A stretch of 59,404 bases of DNA from NCBI GenBank assembly GCA_022652815.1, contig JALCRR010000009.1, forward strand, positions 1-59,404, in the 5' to 3' direction. Below, one piece after another: positions 18,030 to 26,628 of the stretch. Origin of the DNA: Oscillibacter sp. GTDB taxonomy: Bacteria; Bacillota; Clostridia; Oscillospirales; Oscillospiraceae. Positions within the stretch are counted from its first letter, which is position 1; the number at the start of each line of letters is the position of its first letter. The position numbers were made by a program, and so were the translations under genes. A model generated the notes under the pieces. It saw only the letters and a list, made by a program, of their open reading frames with translations. It searched no databases and was not told the origin of the DNA.

Positions 18030-18938
18030 TCAGCACAGACCCTTGTCGGCATTTTCTTTCAAAACGGCCTTCAACTCCGCAATACCTTCCTCGCACAGGT
18101 AATTGAAAGGACGGCGGCAATCGCCTACGGGATGGCCCAGCATGGCGGTTCCCTTTTTGATCACCGTGTTGGGATTGCCGAACTTGAACACCCGCTGAAG
18201 CGTGGCCACGGCGTCCTGCATCTCCTGCGCCTTTTTTAGGTCTCCGGCCATGAAATAGTTGTAAATAGATGCCACGGTCTTGGGATAGAGGTTGGCGCGA
18301 CCGGCGATGCCGCCACTGCCGCCCTCTTTCAGGCAGGTGAGAATAGCGCCGTCGTTGCCGGCCAGCACAGAGAATTTCTTGCCGACATCCCGCGTCTGGC
18401 GGATATACGCCTTCAGATTTTCAAGATCGCCGCTGGAGTCCTTGGCGCCCATCACCACATCCACGTCCCGGGCCAGCTTGGCCACGGTCTCCGGCAGCAG
18501 CTTGTTGCCGGTGCGGGGCGGGATATTGTACAAAACGATGGGGATGTTGACGTGCTTTGCAACTTCGCAGTAGTGATCGTAAAGCTCCTTCTGCGAGGCA
18601 GCGGCAAAATAGGGTGTGATAATGGACAGCACGTCCGCGCCCAGTTTTTCGGCCTCCATGCTGAGCTTTACCGTCTCTGCAGTGGAGACGCAGCCGGTGC
18701 CTGCATATACCGGTACGCGACCCTTCACCTGATCCACGGCCGTGCCGATCAGATCCAGCTTTTCCGTCGCGCTCAAAATATAGGCCTCGCCGTTGGTTCC
18801 CACGGGAAACAGCCCGTGAACGCCGCCGGCAAGCAACCGCTCAATTTCTTGACGGAACGCATCTAAATTGATGCTCTCATCCGCATTCATCGGGGTCAAT
18901 ATGGGAGGAATAATTCCCTTTAATTCTACATCTTTCAT
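18030..18938 (-). CDS. DapA/N-acetylneuraminate-lyase family aldolase
   Basis: The 302-residue class I aldolase has the Schiff-base Lys in VMGAKDSSGD, the Tyr of PIVLYNIPPRTG, and GTNGEAYILS in place of the GTTGE of true DapA. Members of this superfamily cleave or join pyruvate-containing hydroxy keto acids; catabolic members act on sugar-acid derivatives. True DapA function in lysine synthesis is unlikely in this operon. It is placed 24 nt after the alcohol dehydrogenase gene and 16 nt before the PdxA-like gene. The substrate is not determined. Confidence 0.85.
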   Translation of the reverse strand: MKDVELKGIIPPILTPMNADESINLDAFRQEIERLLAGGVHGLFPVGTNGEAYILSATEKLDLIGTAVDQVKGRVPVYAGTGCVSTAETVKLSMEAEKLGADVLSIITPYFAAASQKELYDHYCEVAKHVNIPIVLYNIPPRTGNKLLPETVAKLARDVDVVMGAKDSSGDLENLKAYIRQTRDVGKKFSVLAGNDGAILTCLKEGGSGGIAGRANLYPKTVASIYNYFMAGDLKKAQEMQDAVATLQRVFKFGNPNTVIKKGTAMLGHPVGDCRRPFNYLCEEGIAELKAVLKENADKGLC

Positions 18939-18962
18939 CTTAATTACCTTCCTCTGCGCCGC

Positions 18963-20117
18963 TTACAGGACTTCCTGATAGAGCTTTCTGGCATCCTCGG
19001 CCGTCACCGTGCGCATATTGTTGACCAGCAGGCGGGTCACTTCCATACCGGAGGCAACCAGCGCCTCGAGATCACCGGCGGGGACGCCGAACTCCTGCAG
19101 GCTGGTGGGAATATCGAGATGCTTCACAATTTCCTCAAGCTTGGAAATGACTGCGGCGCTCTTCCCTTCCACTGTGGTCTCGGTGCCGTGGATGCAGCGG
19201 TCATAGGCCTGTGCCAGACGTTCGCGGCAGGCCGGCTCGTTAAAGCGCATCACCGGCGCCAGCAAAATGGCATTGGAAACACCGTGGGCAATGTGGTACT
19301 TGCCGCCCAGCGGATAGCTCAGCGCGTGGACGGCGGTAGTACCGGAGGCCGTGATGGCGATGCCGGCGTAAAAGCTGGCAATCTGCATCTGGTTTTTGGC
19401 GTCCATGGCCTCGGGATCGTCGCAGGCCCGCTCAATGTTGTTGAGGATCATATCCAATGCCTGCATGGCAAAGATGTCGCTAAAGGGGTTTGCCTTGTTG
19501 CTGGTGTAGCACTCAATGGCATGAGCCAGCGCATCCACACCGGTGGCCGCTGCAATCTTGCGGGGCAGCTTTTTAATCATGACGGCATCCAGAATCACGT
19601 AGTCGGCAATCATCTCCGTATTGACGATGCCCACCTTCAGCTGCTTTTCGGGAACAGCCACAATGGCGTTGGGGGTCGCTTCGGAACCCGTGCCCGCCGT
19701 TGTGGGAATCATCAGGGTCTTGATGCACTTTTTTGCACGTCCCGGCGTCTCCAGCAGCTCGTGAATGCCGTACTCATCGGTCATGAGAATACTGGACAGC
19801 TTGGCTGTATCCATCACGCTGCCGCCGCCGACAGCCATGATGAAGTCCGCGCCGCAGGCCTTGCACTGGTCAACCAGCTTCTGGGCCTCCAGATAAGACG
19901 GCTCTGCGGGGAGATCGTCCAGAATGATCGTATCCACGCCGGTTTCCCTGACCTTTGCCATGGGCAAATCCAAAAGGCCGGCTTTCTCGATGCCCTTGTC
20001 ACTGAATACCGCCAGCTTTTTGACGTTGTTCTCTGCAAAGATGTTCTTGATATTTTCCAGAGCATCCTCACCGCTGTAAACAGCGTGGGGCATTTTCAAA
20101 TTGTACTTGGTCAGCAT
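18963..20117 (-). CDS. Iron-containing alcohol dehydrogenase
   Basis: The 384-residue protein has the group III (iron) ADH pattern. AVGGGSVMDTAKLSSI binds NAD, TTAGTGSEATPNAIV is conserved, and the metal ligands lie in GVDALAHAIECYTS (Asp, His) and HALSYPLGGKYHIAHGVSNAI (two His). The start at 20117 has GGGAGG 7 nt upstream and overlaps the kinase gene by 7 nt; a longer in-frame extension upstream is antisense-like and was rejected. In the pathway it could reduce or oxidise a C3/C4 aldehyde or hydroxy acid. Confidence 0.9.
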   Translation of the reverse strand: MLTKYNLKMPHAVYSGEDALENIKNIFAENNVKKLAVFSDKGIEKAGLLDLPMAKVRETGVDTIILDDLPAEPSYLEAQKLVDQCKACGADFIMAVGGGSVMDTAKLSSILMTDEYGIHELLETPGRAKKCIKTLMIPTTAGTGSEATPNAIVAVPEKQLKVGIVNTEMIADYVILDAVMIKKLPRKIAAATGVDALAHAIECYTSNKANPFSDIFAMQALDMILNNIERACDDPEAMDAKNQMQIASFYAGIAITASGTTAVHALSYPLGGKYHIAHGVSNAILLAPVMRFNEPACRERLAQAYDRCIHGTETTVEGKSAAVISKLEEIVKHLDIPTSLQEFGVPAGDLEALVASGMEVTRLLVNNMRTVTAEDARKLYQEVL

Positions 20118-21379
20118 GATAGTTCCTCCCGTTCTCCGGTTCCAATCAGTGCCGCCAGCCTGCACAGCAGGTCGGGAGCGCCAAAGCCGCCGGACTTTGA
20201 AATAATGTGATAGGTTCGATTGTGATAAACAAAATAAGTGAGGACAACCCCCGGGTCCAGTTCGCACACTGGGGTCAGCTCGCTGACCTGTACCGCTTTC
20301 ATAAGTGCCAGCAGCGTATCTCCGCCGGTACACATCAGCGTGGCGTTCAGCCCGCCGTCCAGCAGCATCTTCATGACTCTGCCCAGTGCAGTTGAGATTT
20401 TCACCCGTACGTCCTGCATGGTCAAATTGTTCAGTTCCATAAACTGCCGGGTTTCAAAACTGCCATCTGGGTCGTTGGTATCCAGAATCAGCCGATCGTG
20501 CTTTTGCGCTCTTTCCAGCCAGTCGTTCACCGTCTGCCTGCAATTTTCACTGTCCAGCCACATGGGACTGAGCTTTTGATGCATAGAGAGTCGGATTCTC
20601 TCAAAGCCGTTTTCCTCTGCCGTGGCAAGCTGGCTTCTGGTTACCGGATTGACGCTGCCGCAGGAGACAAACAGCGCCGGAATCAGTGCCGGAATCCCCG
20701 GGGTCTGCCCATCAAGTTTCAGCAACGCGGCCAGTTCCGGAGCAAATCCGGCACAGCCGGCCGAGACACGCAACCACTCAAGTCCAAGGCCGTGGCTGAT
20801 GTCATGCAAATCCTCGTTGCTCTGTGCGTCAAACACCAGAATCCCGGGTTCGTTCCAACCACTCGCATCGTTTTTTGTGCAGACGGTGACAGGCTTGTTC
20901 GTCTGTTCCGCCAAAATACTGCGCACATTGGAAAAACGAACCGGCTCAAAAGGATCGCTGCCAAATACGCTGTCAGCCACGGGCACTCCATCAATGTAGT
21001 GGATTCCGTTTTTTGTGATCCGGTTCATGGCCGGAAAGGCAGGGATGAAGGGAATCTGCGTACTGCCTGTGGCATCCAGAACCGCAGCCAACTCGCTTCC
21101 AACGTTTCCCCGCAGCGCAGAGTCCGTTTTCTTATATACATAGGAAAACTCAGCACGCTGTGCCGCCTTTACCGCCCGGAATACAACCGCATAAGCATCT
21201 TCCGGCGTCAGGTGCCGTGTTTCGGCATCCAGAACTAAAACCTGTGTATCGGTCGGGGCTCTGGTAAAATCGTAGAGTGGATCGGTTACCACACGCGTTG
21301 ACGCGCCTCTGGCTGCAAATTGCACGCCCGTATCCATGGCCCCTGTAAAATCGTCCGCAATGATCAGTAGCTTCACCAT
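20111..21379 (-). CDS. Four-carbon acid sugar kinase (DUF1537 family)
   Basis: The 422-residue product opens with KLLIIADDFTGAMDTGVQFA, the hallmark of the DUF1537 kinases. It also has SDSALRGNVGSEL (STDSALRG-type) and the C-terminal ATP-binding region CTGGDTLLALMKA followed by SKSGGFG. Characterised members phosphorylate D-threonate, D-erythronate, L-threonate-derived acids or related compounds at the terminal hydroxyl. It is the first gene of the nine-gene operon. The start may be the ATG at 21379 (GGAG only 2 nt away) or the next codon, GTG at 21376, which gives better spacing. Which C4 acid is used is not decided by the sequence. Confidence 0.9.
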   Translation of the reverse strand: MVKLLIIADDFTGAMDTGVQFAARGASTRVVTDPLYDFTRAPTDTQVLVLDAETRHLTPEDAYAVVFRAVKAAQRAEFSYVYKKTDSALRGNVGSELAAVLDATGSTQIPFIPAFPAMNRITKNGIHYIDGVPVADSVFGSDPFEPVRFSNVRSILAEQTNKPVTVCTKNDASGWNEPGILVFDAQSNEDLHDISHGLGLEWLRVSAGCAGFAPELAALLKLDGQTPGIPALIPALFVSCGSVNPVTRSQLATAEENGFERIRLSMHQKLSPMWLDSENCRQTVNDWLERAQKHDRLILDTNDPDGSFETRQFMELNNLTMQDVRVKISTALGRVMKMLLDGGLNATLMCTGGDTLLALMKAVQVSELTPVCELDPGVVLTYFVYHNRTYHIISKSGGFGAPDLLCRLAALIGTGEREELSC

Positions 21380-21399
21380 AGCTCCACCCGCAAATCAAC

Positions 21400-21414
21400 G
21401 TTCATTATCTGAAC
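21400..21414. promoter_or_regulatory. Palindrome in the divergent control region
   Basis: GTTCA-TTATC-TGAAC is a 15-bp inverted repeat 21 bp upstream of the kinase gene start, inside the 218-bp region shared with the PrpR-like regulator. It is a candidate operator; no clear minus-strand promoter hexamers could be fixed. Confidence 0.4.
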
Positions 21415-21535
21415 AGTATTCAATCGCATTTAGCCTCGTTTCATTTCTGTTGTGGCTATTCTACAAATTATCGCCTGTGATCTCAACGCTTTTTTACGTT
21501 TTAACTGTTTCTTTTTTGAACATTAAGAAATTATA

Positions 21536-21564
21536 TTGCTTTTATTTTAGCTAATTGGTATAAT
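21536..21564 (+). promoter_or_regulatory. Promoter of the PrpR-like regulator gene
   Basis: TTGCTT (21536-21541), 17-nt spacer and TATAAT (21559-21564). Transcription would begin near 21571, which rules out the ATG at 21565 and supports the start codon at 21598. Confidence 0.75.
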
Positions 21565-21597
21565 ATGTTCAAATTTGTAACAGTCCTGGAGGGTTTT

Positions 21598-23382
21598 ATG
21601 AAAAACCGTATTCGTGTGCTTGGCATTGCGCCCTATGAAGGCATGAAAACGCTGATGCAAAGTCTTGCGGAGGACTATCCGCAGTTTGATCTGACGCTGT
21701 TTGTGGGAGATATGGAACAGGGGGTGGAGATTGCCAAGAGCAATTTCCACGGCAATTATGATGTGGTGATCTCCCGTGGCGGAACTGCGAAAATGCTGCG
21801 CCAGCAGCAGGCCCTGCCAGTGATTGATGTTGAAATCTCCATGTATGACATTCTCTGCTCATTAAAGCTGGCGGACGGATTAAGCGGAAAATCGGCGCTC
21901 GTTTCCTTTGCCGATCTCACGCGCAACGCAAGCCAACTCTGCTCTCTTTTAGACTACCATCTGGACATCATCACCATCAGTGACCCGGATGCGGTGGAGC
22001 CCACGCTGCGCCGACTTCAGCGAAAAAATTACTCTACCATTCTCTGCGACATGATCGCAAACTCCACGGCCAAACAGTTGGGGCTGAATTCCTTCCTCAT
22101 CACATCCGGCATTGACAGCATCCGGGCCTCCTTTGATCGGGCGCTGCTGCTGTGCAGCAGTCAGGAGCGCCTGCGGGACGAAAATCTCTTTTTCCGGGAT
22201 GTCATTCGCGGACAGATCGGGCAGACCGTCGTCTTTGACGCCGAAGGCGGCCTGTTTTTCTCCTCGCTGGAAAATCTGCAGCCTGAAGTAATTGAAATGC
22301 TGAGAAACGAGCTCCCAGAGTCCAAGCTGGAGTCTGAGCGCCGGATCTACCGCGCACTCGATGGCATGCTCTACTCGATCCGTGTCCGGCGGATTGCCAG
22401 CGGGGATCTGCTCTTTTATGCGTTCTTTTTCGCCGCACACAAGTCCCCTCTCTCATCCAATCAGATGGGAATCCAGTTTTCAACCAGAGGCGAGGCAGAA
22501 AACAATTTTTACCAGAGTATTTTCAGCTTTGCAGGTACCATTTCAGACTTCCAAAACGAGATAAATCGAATCGGTCAGAGCACTGCACCGGTCATGGTAA
22601 GCGGCGAGGACGGTACAGGTAAGGAATCCATTGTCAGTGTGCTCTATCTGCGCAGTCCGCTGCAAAACGGACCGCTGGTGAAAATCAACTGCAGCCTTCT
22701 GACAAATAAAAGCTGGAGCTTTTTGCTGGAACATCACAACTCGCCTCTTTACGATCAAGGAAATACCCTGTATTTTTCCAGCATTGACGTTCTTTCCCTG
22801 GAGCGCCGTCAGCAGCTTTTGTCCACCTTATCCGAAACAGACGTCTGCCAGCGGAATCGGGTCTTTTTTTCCTGTGTCTGCCACCCCGGCGAGTTTGTGA
22901 CGGAGGCCGGTTCCGAATTTATGGACAAGCTGTGCTGCCTGTCTCTGTATCTTCCGCCGCTGTGCAAAAAGCCGGAGAGAATCCCCCCTCTGGTCAATTT
23001 GTCCCTAAGTCATCTGAATGCCGATATGACAAGAAAGATTGTGGGTACGGAACCTGCGGCGATGGATCTGCTAAAGTCCTTTCAGTGGCCGCACAATTAC
23101 ACGCAATTTCGCCGTGTGATCGGAGAACTGGCGGTTACTGCGCCGGGACAGACGATCACTGCGGAAAATGTGCGGGAGATCTTGCGGAAGGAACGCCATA
23201 CCGGCGCATTTTCCCCTCACGCCGAAAATACGGCGGAGCCGCTGAACCTCAACAGACCGCTGACCGAAATTACCCGCGATATTGTCCTGCGAGTTTTAAA
23301 GGAAATGGACGGAAATCAGTCCCATGCTGCCAATCGGCTAAAAATCAGCCGTACAACCCTCTGGCGGTTTATCAAAAAGTAA
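21598..23382 (+). CDS. PrpR-N domain transcriptional regulator with degenerate AAA+ domain
   Basis: The 594-residue protein starts at 21598 (GGAGG 6 nt upstream). Residues ~1-185 match the PrpR N-terminal ligand-sensing domain (RGGTAKMLRQQ, PVIDVEISMYDIL). A linker/PAS-like part follows. An AAA+ domain of the sigma-54 activator type begins near residue 320 with an intact Walker A (GEDGTGKES). The GAFTGA loop that contacts sigma-54 is missing and Walker B is altered (LYFSSID instead of LFLDEI). The last 40 residues form a Fis-type helix-turn-helix (NQSHAANRLKISRTTLWRFIKK). It probably controls the divergent sugar-acid operon without sigma-54, as known for TyrR-like members. Confidence 0.88.
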   Translation: MKNRIRVLGIAPYEGMKTLMQSLAEDYPQFDLTLFVGDMEQGVEIAKSNFHGNYDVVISRGGTAKMLRQQQALPVIDVEISMYDILCSLKLADGLSGKSALVSFADLTRNASQLCSLLDYHLDIITISDPDAVEPTLRRLQRKNYSTILCDMIANSTAKQLGLNSFLITSGIDSIRASFDRALLLCSSQERLRDENLFFRDVIRGQIGQTVVFDAEGGLFFSSLENLQPEVIEMLRNELPESKLESERRIYRALDGMLYSIRVRRIASGDLLFYAFFFAAHKSPLSSNQMGIQFSTRGEAENNFYQSIFSFAGTISDFQNEINRIGQSTAPVMVSGEDGTGKESIVSVLYLRSPLQNGPLVKINCSLLTNKSWSFLLEHHNSPLYDQGNTLYFSSIDVLSLERRQQLLSTLSETDVCQRNRVFFSCVCHPGEFVTEAGSEFMDKLCCLSLYLPPLCKKPERIPPLVNLSLSHLNADMTRKIVGTEPAAMDLLKSFQWPHNYTQFRRVIGELAVTAPGQTITAENVREILRKERHTGAFSPHAENTAEPLNLNRPLTEITRDIVLRVLKEMDGNQSHAANRLKISRTTLWRFIKK

Positions 23383-23624
23383 TGCTTACCCGATACATTT
23401 TATCAAAATTTCGCAAGTTTAAGTTGAGGGAGTGTGTTTGTCAATAATTCTTCTCTGGAAATGGAGATTCGGTGTTTTCCCACGGAGAGAACGTCATTCG
23501 GCCGATCTACCGCCTCCCGCTTCAGCCCCGCAATTTGTTTTCGCCGTCCCTGGCGCAAAGGGAACCCTGCCATCAAACTTTAAAAAAAAGATTTTTCCAT
23601 GACATCATTTCGACGGAATTCTTC

Positions 23625-23682
23625 TTGACACGTTGACATTATGATGTCATAATCAATTTTAGAATTTGACATTAAAACGTCG
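23625..23682 (+). promoter_or_regulatory. Promoter and twin operators of the partition cassette
   Basis: TTGACA (23625-23630), 17-nt spacer and CATAAT (23648-23653) form a strong promoter. A palindrome TGACATTATGATGTCA (23634-23649) covers the spacer, and a related copy TGACATTAAAACGTCG (23667-23682) lies 33 bp downstream. Twin sites three helical turns apart fit autorepression by the small RHH protein. Nothing else was recognised in 23383-23620, which is the probable left edge of the mobile element. Confidence 0.65.
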
Positions 23683-23711
23683 CATTGCGTCGAAAAACGG
23701 AGGGACAAGCT

Positions 23712-23888
23712 GTGGAGCAGGAAAAGAAAGTCAAGCTGCTGGTTTACGCCACGGAGGATGAGCGCACGCGCATCAAAATGGCGGCGGCCAAGCTGCACAT
23801 GTCCATGAGCCAGCTCATGCTGGACAGCGTTTTAGAGCAGGTGGGCAGCATCGAGACGCTGGAGAGCAAAGGCGGTGACCGGGCATGA
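23712..23888 (+). CDS. Small ribbon-helix-helix protein of the partition cassette
   Basis: The 58-residue protein starts at a GTG with GGAGG 8 nt upstream. The sequence KVKLLVYATEDERTRIKMAAAKLHMSMSQLMLDSVLEQ has the beta-strand plus two-helix pattern of CopG/MetJ-type DNA-binding proteins. It overlaps parA by 4 nt (ATGA). In plasmid partition cassettes, RHH proteins in this position repress the operon or act as centromere adaptors. Since a ParB with its own HTH follows, autoregulation is the more likely role. Confidence 0.75.
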   Translation: MEQEKKVKLLVYATEDERTRIKMAAAKLHMSMSQLMLDSVLEQVGSIETLESKGGDRA

Positions 23889-24667
23889 AAACGATTGCGG
23901 TTATGAACCAGAAGGGCGGCACCGGCAAGACCACCTCCGCCATCAATCTGGCTGGCGAGCTTGTGCGCCGGGGCAAAAAAGTCCTCATCATCGACATGGA
24001 CACCCAGGGCAACGCCACGTCCAACTTAGAGCTCACCGAGGTACCCAAGTACACCATTGCGGACGTCATCTGCGATAAAAACCCCACGGTGGCGGAGGTC
24101 ATCTGCCGCACCACCATTGAGCATCTGGATATCGTCCGGGGCGGCAGCCTGCTGGCGCCGGCCCTCTCCGCCATGCAGGACATGCCCTTTGGCCGGGACA
24201 CGACCCTAAAGCGCCTCCTGCCCCAGATCCCCGCGGAATACGACTACGTGTTTTTCGACTGCTCGCCCTCTCTTGAGAGCCTCTTCAACATCAACGTCCT
24301 CGTGGCGGTGCAGTACGTTTTAATCCCCATCAAGGTGGACAAGAACTCCATCGAGGGCTACGACGTCATGCTGGACACCATCCGCTCCGTGCGGGAGATC
24401 GCCAACCCGGATATCCGGGTGCTGGGCATCTTCATGACGGCGGTGGAAACCGGCGCCACCATGGATCGGGAAATGATTGAAAACCTGCCCAAGCTCCTGC
24501 CGGAGCTGGCCTTTTCTACATACATCCGCAAGAACATCGACGTGAAGAAGGCGCCGCTGGCGCTCCAGCCCCTGTGCTTCTTCTCCCCCCGCTGCGCGGC
24601 GACGGAGGATTACGCCGGTCTGACCGACGAAATGCTTGTGAGAATGGAGGCGCAGGACAATGGCTAA
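23885..24667 (+). CDS. parA: ParA/Soj-family partition ATPase
   Basis: The 260-residue protein has the deviant Walker A KGGTGKTTSAINLA, switch I (DMDTQGNATSNL), Walker B (YVFFDCSPSLESL) and the ParA C-terminal KKAPLALQPLCFFSP. It lacks an N-terminal HTH, so it is the short (type Ib/chromosomal-like) form. ParA forms ATP-dependent dimers on the nucleoid and moves ParB-bound DNA. It is translated from an overlapping start with the RHH gene and overlaps parB by 8 nt. Placement at the edge of a phage-like region suggests it partitions an extrachromosomal form of that element. Confidence 0.93.
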   Translation: MKTIAVMNQKGGTGKTTSAINLAGELVRRGKKVLIIDMDTQGNATSNLELTEVPKYTIADVICDKNPTVAEVICRTTIEHLDIVRGGSLLAPALSAMQDMPFGRDTTLKRLLPQIPAEYDYVFFDCSPSLESLFNINVLVAVQYVLIPIKVDKNSIEGYDVMLDTIRSVREIANPDIRVLGIFMTAVETGATMDREMIENLPKLLPELAFSTYIRKNIDVKKAPLALQPLCFFSPRCAATEDYAGLTDEMLVRMEAQDNG

Positions 24668-25583
24668 AAAGGCTCCATCCATCTTCTCCACGCTGCAAAA
24701 GACGGCGGACAGCGCCGCTGTCAACGGCGAATTCACCCGGGAGCTTCCCCTCTCCGCGCTGGAGGACAACCCCATGAACCGTTTTTCCATGGCGGAGGAC
24801 GAGGAATTCCTCGCCACCATGGAGTCCGTCAAAAAGGACGGCTTTTTAGAGGACATCGTGGTCACGCCGTCCGAAACCGAGGGCAAATGGCGCATCGTCT
24901 CCGGCCACCGGAGAGTTGCCGCCGCCCGGAAGTTGGGCAAGACCGCCGTGCCCTGCAAGGTCCGCCACTACGTCGACCAGCTCGCGGAGCTGCGGGCCCT
25001 GATGGGCGCGAACCTGCACCGGCGCAACCTCTCCCCCTTTGACCTTGCCCGGCAACTGGAGACCCTGCGGGACGTGCTGGCTACCGAGGGCAAGCTGCCC
25101 GACGGTGCCAAGGAGCGCTCCGAGGCGCTGGCCGCCCAGTCCGATCTCTCCCGCGCCACGGTGGAGCGGTATCTGGACTTGCTGAACCTGGACGAGACGC
25201 TGACCGCGTGGGCGGAGAGCGGCAAGATGACCATGACCGACGCCTACGAGCTGGCGCGGCAGAAGAATCAGCATCTCTACCCGGTGGTGGAGCAGTATGT
25301 TGCCAAAAACGGCCCCAAGGACGATTTCCCGGCGCTGGTGCATCGGGCGATTGCCTGGGCAAAGACGGCGGAGCTTGCTCCCGTGCCGCCCAAGCCCGCG
25401 GCCAACCCCCTGCGGACGGTGGATTCCTTTGGCCGGGCCATCCGGCGCAGTACGGCGCAGATGAAGGAGTTGAATCTTGCAGACGAGGCGGACAAGACCG
25501 CCGCCCGGAAGAAGCTGGACACCTGCCTTTTGAACCTCGATGAGCTTCGCCGCACGGTGGAAGCCCTGAAGGAAAGCCTGTAA
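24660..25583 (+). CDS. parB: ParB-family partition protein
   Basis: The 307-residue protein has the ParB N-terminal CTP-binding fold (VSGHRRVAAARKLG, ANLHRRNLSPFDLARQLETL). A central HTH (AAQSDLSRATVERYLDLLNL, then TMTDAYELARQK) and a C-terminal helical dimerisation part follow. ParB binds parS palindromes, clamps and slides on DNA. Candidate target sites are the ACTCAyGTGAGT palindromes at 35.4, 38.7, 43.2 and 47.5 kb, which share the TCACGTGA core of bacterial parS. It ends the cassette, followed by a strong terminator. Confidence 0.9.
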   Translation: MAKKAPSIFSTLQKTADSAAVNGEFTRELPLSALEDNPMNRFSMAEDEEFLATMESVKKDGFLEDIVVTPSETEGKWRIVSGHRRVAAARKLGKTAVPCKVRHYVDQLAELRALMGANLHRRNLSPFDLARQLETLRDVLATEGKLPDGAKERSEALAAQSDLSRATVERYLDLLNLDETLTAWAESGKMTMTDAYELARQKNQHLYPVVEQYVAKNGPKDDFPALVHRAIAWAKTAELAPVPPKPAANPLRTVDSFGRAIRRSTAQMKELNLADEADKTAARKKLDTCLLNLDELRRTVEALKESL

Positions 25584-25594
25584 ATACGCAAAGC

Positions 25595-25632
25595 AGCAGC
25601 CCCGGAGAATTCTCTCCGGGGCTGCTTTTTTA
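25595..25632 (+). terminator. Terminator of the partition cassette (copy 1 of an identical pair)
   Basis: A perfect hairpin (AGCAGCCCCGGAGA and its complement) is followed by CTTTTTTAT. The 28-nt core at 25597-25624 is repeated exactly at 29854-29881. Confidence 0.9.
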
Positions 25633-25714
25633 TCTGCAGCTGGAAACCTAAAACGGGTCGCAAACGGCCGATATTGGTCGAATTTCTCCTAAATGAAAAA
25701 ATGGTGCTACGATT

Positions 25715-25739
25715 ACGATACAGGATGAAATGGTATCGT
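25715..25739 (+). promoter_or_regulatory. Inverted repeat in front of the TIR operon
   Basis: ACGATAC-N11-GTATCGT lies 36 bp upstream of the first TIR gene, followed by a T-rich run. It may be an operator or an attenuator hairpin. No confident promoter hexamers were identified in 25633-25774. Confidence 0.35.
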
Positions 25740-25774
25740 TGGGATTTTTTCATTGATTTTAAAGGAGGATTGTG

Positions 25775-26617
25775 ATGTATTCAGGTTTTCAGGTTTCCAT
25801 TGGCGCAAATCCGGCCCCCGGTGCTCTGCCGGAAATCGATTTTGGCGCATATCAGGCACTGGGGCAAGAGCATCTGAAAGGGCAGGCTGCGACAGTTCAG
25901 CACGATCTTCATGATTTTCTTCTGGAGGGCACGACCCTGTATGATGGAACTGCCATGGAGGAAAGCTGGTTCCCGCAGGTCAAGGCGGACGTGTTCATTT
26001 CCCATTCTCACAAGGACCTTTCCCTTGCGGAGGGTCTTGCGGGATGGCTGCACACCACCTTCGGCCTCACCTGCTTTATCGACTCCAATGTCTGGGGCTA
26101 TTCGGATGCGCTGCTGCGGGAAATCAATCAGGCGTACGCACACCCCACACACATTGCAGGACGCGAAGGCTGTGTCTATGATTATGACTGCTGCATCGCC
26201 GCTTCCAAGCACGTAGACACCATGCTGACCATCGCCCTGCACAAAATGATTGACCGGTGCGAGTCGGTATTTCTGCTGAACACGGACAACTCCGTTCGCA
26301 GATACGGCGAGCAGCCTCATGACACCACCTCCTCCCCGTGGATTTACAGTGAGATCGTCTGCTCCCAGATCGTGCGCCCCCGTAAGCTGAGCGACTTCCG
26401 CCCCACGTACATCGAACACCGGGCGGACGGCAAAACTCTTTTTGCTATGGATGAGGGCTTTGGGGCACTCTACTCCATCACGCTGGATCACCTGCTCCCT
26501 CTGGATTTGCAGATGCTGGAGCGCTGGGACGCAGAGCATTTGCGCAAAGGCTCCCGTTATGCGCTGGATGATCTCTATCCGCTCTTCCCGGACGTTCAGC
26601 GCAAGCTGCGGGGCTAA
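25775..26617 (+). CDS. TIR-domain protein, candidate defence NADase (first gene of triad)
   Basis: The 280-residue protein starts at the ATG at 25775 (AAAGGAGG 6 nt upstream). After an ~75-residue N-terminal region it has a TIR domain: KADVFISHSHKDLSLAEGLAGWL, FGLTCFIDSNVWGYSDALLREIN, and SPWIYSEIVCSQIV, which carries the likely catalytic Glu. Bacterial TIR domains cleave NAD or make cyclic ADP-ribose signals in anti-phage systems. The C-terminal part (LLPLDLQMLERWDAEHLRKGS..) is not recognised. It is followed after 11 nt by a membrane-protein gene and then a second TIR gene, all on one transcript inside a prophage. Confidence 0.8.
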   Translation: MYSGFQVSIGANPAPGALPEIDFGAYQALGQEHLKGQAATVQHDLHDFLLEGTTLYDGTAMEESWFPQVKADVFISHSHKDLSLAEGLAGWLHTTFGLTCFIDSNVWGYSDALLREINQAYAHPTHIAGREGCVYDYDCCIAASKHVDTMLTIALHKMIDRCESVFLLNTDNSVRRYGEQPHDTTSSPWIYSEIVCSQIVRPRKLSDFRPTYIEHRADGKTLFAMDEGFGALYSITLDHLLPLDLQMLERWDAEHLRKGSRYALDDLYPLFPDVQRKLRG

Positions 26618-26628
26618 GGCGGCGCATC

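Noticed and set aside
21380-21597. Sigma-54 (-24/-12) promoter for the sugar-acid operon
   Set aside because: No GG-N10-GC pattern with proper context was found, and the regulator lacks the GAFTGA loop.
23383-23620. tRNA gene or attachment site at the left edge of the element
   Set aside because: No tRNA-like sequence was seen here or at 47480-47545, and no direct repeat between the two edges could be recognised by eye.
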